Source: an uncultured Prevotellaceae bacterium
Lineage (GTDB): Bacteria > Bacteroidota > Bacteroidia > Bacteroidales > Bacteroidaceae
Assembly (NCBI GenBank): GCA_902781315.1
Contig: CACZIT010000010.1
Location: 93,951-157,950 of the forward strand
DNA: 64,000 bases
Direction of reading: 5' to 3'
Below are positions 17,118 to 24,469 of the stretch, one piece after another. The notes under the pieces are model-generated. The model did not search any database, was not told where the DNA came from, and worked only from the letters and a program-made list of their open reading frames with translations. The number at the start of each line of letters is the position of its first letter. Position 1 is the first letter of the stretch. The position numbers were made by a program, and so were the translations under genes.

Positions 17118-17407
17118 CAAGCGATGTCAGTCCCCTATGGGAATTTGGTCATCATTTTTGAGGGTAAAATAGAGAGACGTTATGTCTATTCTTGTCCATT
17201 GAAACCTAGGAAATTTCAAAACGACACAAGATGGCATAGTGGCACTCCGCGCGATAGCGTGGGCTGGCATCACTATATCTTTGTCGTATGGTTTTCCTAG
17301 GACCACAATGGAGAGATATGGGGCGTATCAGTTCACGTTTTCTCATATAACATTATTAATGTTTTGGCATAGTAGGACTGACGTGCCGCTATACAAAAAA
17401 TACGATT
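17118..17407 (+). other. Long untranslated leader of the BspA-like gene
   Basis: A 58-codon frame from ATG 17124 to 17300 is present but has no family features. No strong terminator or riboswitch class was recognised. The leader may carry regulatory RNA structure. Confidence 0.35.
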
Positions 17408-20400
17408 ATGAAGAGATTCTTTACGAGATTCTTTTTCCTCGTCGCGATGCTTGCCTGTGCGACGGGGGCAAATGCCTATGTCAATGGCGACCGTTTGACA
17501 AGAGACGGTATCACCTATCAGGTGAAAGACGCTTCAGCAAAGACACTCTATGTGGTAGCAATCTCAACCGAAAAGACAGGCGAAGTGACGATTCCCGCCA
17601 CCGTGTTCGACGGCAAGGACGTCACGTTCACCGTTGTGTCGTTGGGTTACGGCAATGGTATAAGCCTGCACCGCGGCATCACCGGATTCATCCTGCCGAA
17701 CACGCTTGAGATTATCAATTACAATGCGTTCAATAACACGAGCATCACGAGCATCCATCTGCCGGCATCGGTCAACACGTTTATCACCGCGGCCTTGTGG
17801 AGCATTCCTGCAGGGTTCAAGGAGATAACGGTCGATCCCGATAACCCCTACTTCGAAGCGCACGATGGCATTCTCTATACAAAGGGTATGAAACGCCTCA
17901 TTTATGTGCCGCGCGGCAAAGACGTCGATGCGACGTTCGTCCCTAATGAAGCCGTGGAGGAAATCGGTGCCGACGCTTTCTATAACCAAAAAGACGTGAC
18001 GCGACTAGAAATTGGCAAGAATATCAAGACCTTGGAACTCACTTATAATAGCTACACCTTCGACTATGCATCGAAGATAGCGTGGTTCGACGTAAATCCT
18101 GAAAACGCCACCTATTGCAGCATCGACGGAGTGATTTATAACAAGGATAAAACAACGCTCGTCCACTATCCTTATGCGAAGATGGATGAAGAATTCAAAG
18201 TGCCCGACGGCGTGAAAAGCATCTCCACAGTCGGATGCCATATAGCCAATTTCAAGGTGCTCGACCTTAACCAAGTAGAGACCCTTGGCGAACATGCCAT
18301 CTCCTCTCCCACGCTGGAGGACATCCGCATCCCCGCCACCCTGGAGGAGATACCCGAAGGATCGATCGATGGTTCGAATATTCAAAACCTTTACGTAGCC
18401 GAGGGTAATCCCACCTATTCAGACATCGACGGCGTACTCTTCAACAAGGAGAAAACAACGCTCATAAAGTTTCCCGCAGGCCGGAGGGGAGATTACACCG
18501 TGCCCGAGTCAACGAAACGAATTGCCGAGCAGGCATTCCAATTAACCAAACTTAAGACTGTGATCCTGAACGAAGGACTGGAGACCATCGGTAATAGAGC
18601 TTTCTATAATTCGAATACTCTCACTGCGGTCACCATTCCTACGACAGTAACCTCAATTGCAGATGAAGTATTTGCATGGACTCAAAAACTCGCAACGGTT
18701 ACGTTCGCCCAACCCTCACAACTGGAATCAATGGGGACAAATGTATTCTTTGCCAATAATAGCTTAACAACTATCACCCTTCCCACATCGCTCAAAACGA
18801 CAAGAGAGACATTTAACACATGCTACGCACTGGAAGAAATCATCATCCCCGATGGTTCGCAACTGGAAACGATTGGCGCTTATTTTGCAAATGATTGCAG
18901 CCGTCTGAAGAGAGTGGTGTTCGAAGGCAGTTGCGACAACCTGACTTTAGTTAATACCTGTGCTTTCGACGGAGACACCTCGCTCGAATACATCAACCTC
19001 CCGAAGTCGGTCAAAACCATTGGTAATCAAGCTTTCCGCAATTGTAAAAACCTGAAGAAGGTGGAATTTGCCGAGGATGCAGCCCTCGAGAACATCCTCA
19101 AAGGTGCCTTTGCCGACTGCGGACTGGAGAGCATCACCATTCCAGGCAAGATCGTTACCATCGAACCTGAAGCCTTCCGCAACTGTGACGTGCTCGAGAC
19201 GGTCTCTCTGCCACAGTCGACCACTTTCGTCAGCCCGACTGCATTCAAGGGTTGTCTGAAGCTGAAAGAATTTGTCGTGGACGTGAACAACCCTCGCTAC
19301 TCGAGCGTCCAAGGCTACCTCTGCTCGAAGGACAAGAGCACACTCGAACTGTTCCCGCCGGGAATGGCCCGCGAAGACTTCACCCTGCTGCCCCCATCGC
19401 TCACGAAGATTGGCGACAACGCCTTCTACGAGTGCGGCGAGACTTTCACCAACATCTGTATCCCTGCCAAGGTTGAGCAGATCGGCGAGCGCGCCTTCGG
19501 TCTCGACACCAGCCTGCAGTCGATAGCATTCCTCGGCGACGAGCTCATCGACCCAGACAAGATTGCGCAGGGTGAGAACGTTATGGCCATCGACAACGGC
19601 ACGCAGGCCCCTGATATGTTCCGTAACATCACCATCTATGTGAGAAAAGAGGTGTATCAGAATTTCGTCGATTCCCATAAAGGCACTGGCGACAAGTACG
19701 ACACCTACTACTCGCAGTTTAAGGATATGAAGACCTCCTTCTATGCCCAGCGCACCATGGACGACGGCCAGGACGAACTGCTGCCAATGTCGAACACCGC
19801 TGCCAACCTGCTCGGCACACGTTCGACGGCTAAGGTGTACATCGTTCCTGAGACGGTGACCAACACCGAGGACGGCGCTACCTATGCCGTGAACCTCATC
19901 GGCGACTATGCCTTCGAGAACGCAAGCGAGAACATCAAGGAAGTGGTGGTGAAGAGCAAGGTGGGATACATCGGCTCTATGGCTTTCGTGACCAAGACGG
20001 AAACTGTCGACGGAAAGGTGAAGCCCGTATCGTCGACCATCGAGCAGGTGGTGTTCACCGCCAATGAGCCTGCCGAATGGATGAGCCGCCAGTACTTCGG
20101 CCTGTCGGAGGAGTTCAAGGAGTTCCTGCCTTCGCAGAAGATCTACGTGAAGAAGAGTAAGTGCGATGCCTACAAGACGGAATGGATAGACTTCACCGAT
20201 CAGATAGACTACAAGATTCCCGGCATCTCTATCACAAAGAAATATGGCACCTTCTCGCGTGAGTTCGACGTCGACCTGTCGGAGTTCAAGAAGGAGACAG
20301 GCAACGGTGATGTGATAGCCTTCGCTGCTGTGCTCGAAGGACTCAAAGAAGGCAAAGGCGACTATGGCGAGAGCGAATACCACGTGCGCATGAACTCGCT

Positions 20401-20863
20401 CCAGTCGGCAGGTGTCGACGGCACCTACATCCCCGCCGGAACGGGTGTGCTGCTGAAGTGCTTCGGCAGCGACAAGACGGCCGACAACTACTTCTACACC
20501 ATCGGTGAGAGCGACGTCAACGCTGCAGCTGAGAGCGCCATGATTGGTGTGACCATTAACGACCAGCAGGTCGAGGACACTGAGAAGAACATCTACGTAA
20601 TGTCGGGCGGAGTCTTCAAGGCCCTCAATGGCAAGACTGTCACGATGCCGCTTCACAAGGCATACCTGAAGCTCGAAAACTCTGTGCAGGGTGCTAAGAT
20701 CGTATTCTGTTTCGACGACGAGGCAACAGGCATCAGCTCTCTCGTCGACGGCAGCGAAGTGATGGGCGATAGTCAGACTTACAACCTTCAGGGAGTGCGC
20801 GTCAGCAATGCTGCCTCTAAGGGCATCTACATCAAGAACGGAAAGAAATTCGTGGTGAAGTAA
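17408..20863 (+). CDS. BspA-like surface protein with LRR_5 leucine-rich repeats
   Basis: The protein has 1151 residues. Signal peptide: MKRFFTRFFFLVAMLACATG. Residues about 60-760 are tandem leucine-rich repeats of the BspA/Treponema type, with units such as IGNRAFYNSNTLTAVTIPTT and IPDGSQLETIGAYFANDC. Another repeat-like part follows, then about 200 residues of mixed sequence. The last 35 residues (TYNLQGVRVSNAASKGIYIK) have the pattern of the C-terminal sorting/anchoring domain common on exported Prevotella proteins, possibly T9SS-type. BspA-like proteins bind host matrix or other bacteria; that role is inferred. It has a consensus promoter and a long leader, and a small gene follows 42 bases later. 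Confidence 0.9.
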   Translation: MKRFFTRFFFLVAMLACATGANAYVNGDRLTRDGITYQVKDASAKTLYVVAISTEKTGEVTIPATVFDGKDVTFTVVSLGYGNGISLHRGITGFILPNTLEIINYNAFNNTSITSIHLPASVNTFITAALWSIPAGFKEITVDPDNPYFEAHDGILYTKGMKRLIYVPRGKDVDATFVPNEAVEEIGADAFYNQKDVTRLEIGKNIKTLELTYNSYTFDYASKIAWFDVNPENATYCSIDGVIYNKDKTTLVHYPYAKMDEEFKVPDGVKSISTVGCHIANFKVLDLNQVETLGEHAISSPTLEDIRIPATLEEIPEGSIDGSNIQNLYVAEGNPTYSDIDGVLFNKEKTTLIKFPAGRRGDYTVPESTKRIAEQAFQLTKLKTVILNEGLETIGNRAFYNSNTLTAVTIPTTVTSIADEVFAWTQKLATVTFAQPSQLESMGTNVFFANNSLTTITLPTSLKTTRETFNTCYALEEIIIPDGSQLETIGAYFANDCSRLKRVVFEGSCDNLTLVNTCAFDGDTSLEYINLPKSVKTIGNQAFRNCKNLKKVEFAEDAALENILKGAFADCGLESITIPGKIVTIEPEAFRNCDVLETVSLPQSTTFVSPTAFKGCLKLKEFVVDVNNPRYSSVQGYLCSKDKSTLELFPPGMAREDFTLLPPSLTKIGDNAFYECGETFTNICIPAKVEQIGERAFGLDTSLQSIAFLGDELIDPDKIAQGENVMAIDNGTQAPDMFRNITIYVRKEVYQNFVDSHKGTGDKYDTYYSQFKDMKTSFYAQRTMDDGQDELLPMSNTAANLLGTRSTAKVYIVPETVTNTEDGATYAVNLIGDYAFENASENIKEVVVKSKVGYIGSMAFVTKTETVDGKVKPVSSTIEQVVFTANEPAEWMSRQYFGLSEEFKEFLPSQKIYVKKSKCDAYKTEWIDFTDQIDYKIPGISITKKYGTFSREFDVDLSEFKKETGNGDVIAFAAVLEGLKEGKGDYGESEYHVRMNSLQSAGVDGTYIPAGTGVLLKCFGSDKTADNYFYTIGESDVNAAAESAMIGVTINDQQVEDTEKNIYVMSGGVFKALNGKTVTMPLHKAYLKLENSVQGAKIVFCFDDEATGISSLVDGSEVMGDSQTYNLQGVRVSNAASKGIYIKNGKKFVVK

Positions 20864-20905
20864 GAAAGGATTATAAGAAAAACGATTACAATAGATAGAA
20901 TAAAA

Positions 20906-21106
20906 ATGAAAAAGCAAGATAAAACAGTATACGTAGCCCCCATCACGGAGATTCTTTGCGTAAAGAGTGAGCGTGTGATGATAACGGCCAGCCCGGGAGT
21001 GGGCGGCGAATATGAAGAAGGAGACCCCATAGACTCGAAGGAAAACTTCTTCGATGGCGAAGACGACATCTGGGATTCAAATCTTGGTAACCTATGGGAG
21101 GAATGA
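20906..21106 (+). CDS. Small acidic protein paired with the BspA-like gene
   Basis: The protein has 66 residues and opens MKKQDKTVYVAPITEILCVK. The second half is strongly acidic and glycine-rich (ASPGVGGEYEEGDPIDSKEN). Small proteins with an opening like K-x-Y-x-x-P-x-x-E-x-x-x-V and an acidic tail are widespread next to exported-protein genes in Prevotella and related genera, to my recollection, with no known function. It has no signal peptide or membrane helix. A terminator follows at 21222, so it is probably the last gene of the BspA transcript. Confidence 0.65.
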   Translation: MKKQDKTVYVAPITEILCVKSERVMITASPGVGGEYEEGDPIDSKENFFDGEDDIWDSNLGNLWEE

Positions 21107-21194
21107 TGTCCTCTCCCAATGGAGAGGAGATGAATAAAGAAAGTTAAAGAGATTCATCATAATCGATTATTTTATTATTATTCAACTTGACTCC

Positions 21195-21255
21195 TCTGGT
21201 GACCACCAGACAATCAAGGAAAGGCATCTGAATCGTGAGATCCGGGTGCCTTTTT
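21195..21255 (+). terminator. Hairpin pair ending the BspA transcript
   Basis: A first hairpin (TCTGGTG/ACCACCAGA, 21195-21210) is followed by a second with arms AGGCATC (21222-21228) and GGTGCCT (21245-21251), then T5. The second is a standard intrinsic terminator. Confidence 0.7.
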
Positions 21256-21410
21256 CACGTTTGCTTTACATTTGTGCTTAACCTAACGTCGAATCCCTTC
21301 CTTTTTCACCACACCTTAATCACCTAAAGTATTGCCTTGGAGTGCCTGATGACATGCTTCAGATATTCCATTGCTATGCCCTTGTTTTGTGATTTAAGTT
21401 ATATTGTAAA

Positions 21411-21494
21411 GTAATATATGATATATTGCAAAGTAATATATGATATATTGGTCAGTAATATATGATATATTGGTCGGTAATATATGATATATTA
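21411..21494. repeat. Four tandem 22-base repeats, each a hairpin
   Basis: Units start at 21411, 21433, 21455 and 21477 (the last one 18 bases). Each contains GTAATATATGATATATTG, where AATATAT and ATATATT pair around one G. Four bases at the end of each unit vary. A partial copy precedes at about 21400. Confidence 0.85.
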
Positions 21495-21635
21495 CTTTAT
21501 AATAATTTATACATTACTTCATCAGAGGTGTCCTTTCGATTCATTAGAGCAGTCCTTTCGATTTATCAGTGCCATGCTTCAAGAGGTCTGGAAGTATGCT
21601 ATAGTTGTTAATAAATATTAATATTTCCTCGAAAA

Positions 21636-21667
21636 TTTGGTGGAATGGAGGGAATAGTATACTTTTG
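21636..21667 (+). promoter_or_regulatory. Promoter of the ABC/GntR operon
   Basis: TTTG 21636-21639, 20 bases, TACTTTTG 21660-21667 matches the Bacteroidetes consensus exactly. It lies about 110 bases before the ABC ATPase gene. Confidence 0.8.
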
Positions 21668-21669
21668 CA

Positions 21670-21691
21670 GTGTACTATTAAAGTAGTACAC
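21670..21691. promoter_or_regulatory. Operator-like inverted repeat for the GntR (YtrA-type) regulator
   Basis: GTGTACTA-TTAAAG-TAGTACAC is a perfect 8-base inverted repeat with a 6-base centre. It starts 3 bases after the -7 element, where a bound repressor would block initiation. YtrA-type GntR proteins are known to bind AGTGTA...TACACT sites, and such a regulator is the last gene of this operon. Assignment to it is inference. Confidence 0.75.
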
Positions 21692-21778
21692 CGATGCAGT
21701 GCCGGTGAAGCACTGGAAAACAGAGAGTAATCAACCGGATTTATAAACCCAAAACATTGACGCCAACATTTTAAAGTT

Positions 21779-22606
21779 ATGATTCAGATTCAAGACCTCA
21801 GTTACAAGTACTCCGGCGCTTCGGAGAGCGTGTTCGACGGACTTTCGCTCGAGTTCGGCGAAGGTCGCATCTACGGCCTGCTGGGCCGCAACGGCGTGGG
21901 CAAGTCGACGCTGCTCTACCTGATGAGCGGACTGCTCATGCCGCGCCAGGGCCGCATCGTCATCGACGGGCAGGAGCCTCGCCTGCGCCAGCCGTCGCTG
22001 CTGGAGGAAGTATGCTTCGTGCCCGACGAGTTTGCGCTGCCGGGCATCTCGCTCAGCCAGTACGTGAAGTTCTACGGCCGCATGTATCCGCGCTTCAGCC
22101 AGGAGGTGTTCGACGACTGCCTGCGTGACTTCGAGATGACCGACGTGAAGCGCCTCGGCGAACTCTCACTCGGCCAGAAGAAACGCGTGATGGTGAGCTT
22201 CGCGCTGGCCACCAGGTGCAGCGTGCTGCTCATGGACGAGCCCACCAACGGCCTCGACATTCCGGCGAAGAACCTCTTCCGCAAGCTGGTGGCACGCCAC
22301 ATGGCTGACGACCAGACCATCATCGTCTCCACCCATCAGGTGCACGACGTCGACGCGCTGCTCGACCACATCGTGATCATGGGGCGCGCCTCCGACGCCA
22401 TCCTCCTCAATGCTTCCATCGCCGAGCTGCAGGAGCGCTACGCCTTCCAGTACCGCTCGATGAGCGAGCCGTGCGACGATGCCCTCTACTTCGAGCCCAC
22501 GCCCCAGGGCCGCGCCGTGGTCGTCGCCAACACAACGGGCGAGGAAACCACCGTCAACCTGGAGCTGCTCTTCAACGCCGTCGTGAAAGGCAAAATGACA
22601 AAGTAA
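21779..22606 (+). CDS. ABC transporter ATP-binding protein
   Basis: The protein has 275 residues. Walker A is GRNGVGKST (residues 36-44), the signature motif is LSLGQKKR (about 129-136) and Walker B is VLLMDEPTNGLD. The H-loop is STHQVHD. It is of the type found with YtrA regulators, where one ATPase works with a separate permease. The start follows the promoter and operator. Its last codons (MTK and stop) lie inside an AAAGTAAC simple repeat. The substrate is unknown; YtrA-type operons often answer to cell-wall-active agents. Confidence 0.92.
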   Translation: MIQIQDLSYKYSGASESVFDGLSLEFGEGRIYGLLGRNGVGKSTLLYLMSGLLMPRQGRIVIDGQEPRLRQPSLLEEVCFVPDEFALPGISLSQYVKFYGRMYPRFSQEVFDDCLRDFEMTDVKRLGELSLGQKKRVMVSFALATRCSVLLMDEPTNGLDIPAKNLFRKLVARHMADDQTIIVSTHQVHDVDALLDHIVIMGRASDAILLNASIAELQERYAFQYRSMSEPCDDALYFEPTPQGRAVVVANTTGEETTVNLELLFNAVVKGKMTK

Positions 22607-22662
22607 CAAAGTAACTTTCCAAAGTAACAAAGTAACAAGGTGACAAAGTAACAAAATAACAA
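22598..22662. repeat. Tandem AAAGTAAC tract covering the stop codon of the ABC ATPase gene
   Basis: About seven copies of an 8-base unit (AAAGTAAC, variants AAGGTGAC and AAAATAAC) begin within the last three codons of the ATPase gene. After it, 22680-22712 carries the CGCTTTCGTAACGCAGTGGA element related to the leader repeats at 3.9 and 15.0 kb. Confidence 0.85.
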
Positions 22663-22744
22663 GGGACCACGGCGACGAAGGAGACGCTTTCGTAACGCAG
22701 TGGAGAAAGAACAAAAAAAGAACAACGCAAAACCCCTCAAGAAT

Positions 22745-23638
22745 ATGAATAAGAATAGTTTCAACCTCCGCCGCTGCTGGTCGCTGCTGAAGGGCGATCT
22801 GAGTAGTAGCAGCCTATACATATTATTATATGTCGGTGCCGTTTTCCTCATCTTGCTGGCCTTAGTATTTTTCTCAGTGCTGACACCCAACCTGGCCTAT
22901 GCCAACATTCCTGAACTGTCGATCACGGGTGCCCAGATGGCTGCGCTGAGTGCTATGGGCAATATGGGAACGGCTGTGCTGGTGGCACAAATAGTCATCT
23001 TCAGTCGTGTGTTTGCCAATATGTTGACGCGCAGTGGCGAAATCGGTTACCTGATGTTGCCCGCCACGAACAGCGAGAAATGGCTCAGCCGCGTGGTCTA
23101 TGTGGTGCTCGTAGGTGCCGTACTGACGTTTGCCGTCTACTATCTCGCCGTGCTCTTCTGCGGTGTGCTGGGCTGGATGTTCGACCTGGAATCGTTGTCG
23201 CTGCTGCCAAAGATGGTGTTCGACGGCAGCTACGTCACCAGCCTGTTCCACTTCCACCTTCCCTGGCAAGCCAGTCTTGTCAACCTGTCTTCATCGTTCT
23301 TCATCATGGCTGCCTTCGTGCTCGGTGGCACATGGTTCCGCCGCCTGCCTTGGCTCTACACCGCCCTCATCCTGCTTGGCACACTGTTCGTCATCGTCAT
23401 CACTGGCGCTTTCGGAGTGGGTTATTACATCATCCAGCACACCGACCTGATTCAGAAGATTAAAGCCGCTGCCGAATCGCATAACCTTGTTGCAATGTTC
23501 AGCCTCGTCAAGCCTTTGTTCTACTATGTGACAACTGCCGTGCTGACCGTGCTTAGCATTGTGATGCTTTGGCTTTCCTATCGCCTCTTCTGCCGTCGCC
23601 AGTTGCAGTCGCAGCGCATCCTCATGTTCAAATCGTAA
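22745..23638 (+). CDS. ABC transporter permease-like membrane protein
   Basis: I start at ATG 22745 (MNKNSFNLRRCWSLLKGD); upstream codons back to 22700 are repeat-derived. The protein has 297 residues with about six membrane helices, for example YILLYVGAVFLILLALVFFS, VVLVGAVLTFAVYYLAVLF and YYVTTAVLTVLSIVMLWLSY. It is an ABC-2-like permease partner of the ATPase, flanked by the ATPase and the GntR gene in the same direction. The transported compound cannot be told from the sequence. Confidence 0.8.
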   Translation: MNKNSFNLRRCWSLLKGDLSSSSLYILLYVGAVFLILLALVFFSVLTPNLAYANIPELSITGAQMAALSAMGNMGTAVLVAQIVIFSRVFANMLTRSGEIGYLMLPATNSEKWLSRVVYVVLVGAVLTFAVYYLAVLFCGVLGWMFDLESLSLLPKMVFDGSYVTSLFHFHLPWQASLVNLSSSFFIMAAFVLGGTWFRRLPWLYTALILLGTLFVIVITGAFGVGYYIIQHTDLIQKIKAAAESHNLVAMFSLVKPLFYYVTTAVLTVLSIVMLWLSYRLFCRRQLQSQRILMFKS

Positions 23639-23658
23639 ATCTGTAAATAGTATTTCCC

Positions 23659-24018
23659 ATGACCTTCACCAACGAAAAAGCCATATTCCTGCAGATGGCC
23701 GACCGCCTCTGCGACGAGATACTCGCCGGCACCTACAAGGCCGACGACCGCATACCCAGCGTGCGCGAGTATGCTGTGATGCTCGGCGTGAACACCAACA
23801 CTGCCGTGAAGACCTACGAGCTGCTGGCTCGCGAGGGCATCATCTACAATCGCCGCGGCATGGGCTACTACGTCAGCCCCGACGCCCGCGAGCAGGTGCT
23901 GCAGCAGCGTCGCAAGGAGTTTCGCACCGAGGCGTTGCCCGAGCTGTTCCGCCAGATGCGCCTGCTCGGCATCGACATCAGCGAGGTCGACGCGGCCTAC
24001 GAAAAGGCTAAGAAGTAG
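23659..24018 (+). CDS. GntR-family regulator, YtrA subfamily
   Basis: The protein has 119 residues. The winged helix-turn-helix is RIPSVREYAVMLGVNTNTAV followed by KTYELLAREGIIYNRRGMGY. The C-terminal part is only about 40 residues (LPELFRQMRLLGIDISEV), the short effector region that defines the YtrA subgroup. It lies 20 bases after the permease gene. The inverted repeat at 21670-21691 is the likely operator, giving autoregulation of the three-gene operon. Confidence 0.92.
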   Translation: MTFTNEKAIFLQMADRLCDEILAGTYKADDRIPSVREYAVMLGVNTNTAVKTYELLAREGIIYNRRGMGYYVSPDAREQVLQQRRKEFRTEALPELFRQMRLLGIDISEVDAAYEKAKK

Positions 24019-24161
24019 GAAAGGCGCGCAACCATTTTCAAGAATATTTCGTCTAACGGATAAAAAAGTTTAGATGCTGTGTAGTTTTTCCGTAGTGCAC
24101 GGCGTCTAACGAATAAAAAAAGGCAATGAAATACGAAATGGCACAAGGGCGGATGGAGAAA

Positions 24162-24413
24162 AGACCCCAACGGGGTCTCATGTACATAACCGCAGGTCTT
24201 GACCTGCGGGGGCAATATATCCGCATAGCTACGACCCCAAGGGGGTCGCACAGCAAGAATAACTGTACTGTTGTGCGACATCTTCGAAGTCGTTACCTGG
24301 GTAGTTACACATTCCGCAGGTCAAGACCTGCGGTTATAGATAGTGCGACCTCTCCGAGGTCCCTGTGTCCCCAGGGCGCTGCCCTGGGCTAGGTGATGCT
24401 GCCCCTACGGGGC
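24162..24413. repeat. Array of eight palindromes in a 450-base gene-free stretch
   Basis: Hairpins lie at 24162-24178 (AGACCCC/GGGGTCT), 24190-24209 (CCGCAGGTC/GACCTGCGG), 24232-24248 (CGACCCC/GGGGTCG), 24276-24292, 24314-24333, 24347-24361 (GACCTC/GAGGTC), 24370-24388 (CCCAGGGC/GCCCTGGG) and 24401-24413 (GCCCC/GGGGC). The second and fifth are the same element in opposite orientation. No gene is seen in 24019-24469. Confidence 0.9.
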
Positions 24414-24469
24414 GTTAGTCTGCCTATTGTAATATTAATTCTTAACAAACAACTACAACAAATAAAATT

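Noticed and set aside
17124-17300. Small gene in the BspA leader
   Set aside because: No family pattern and no coupling to the next gene; kept only as a possible leader frame.
18947-20917. Open frame of 656 codons opposite the BspA-like gene
   Set aside because: Antisense to leucine-rich repeats; its repetitive look only mirrors the repeats of the real gene.
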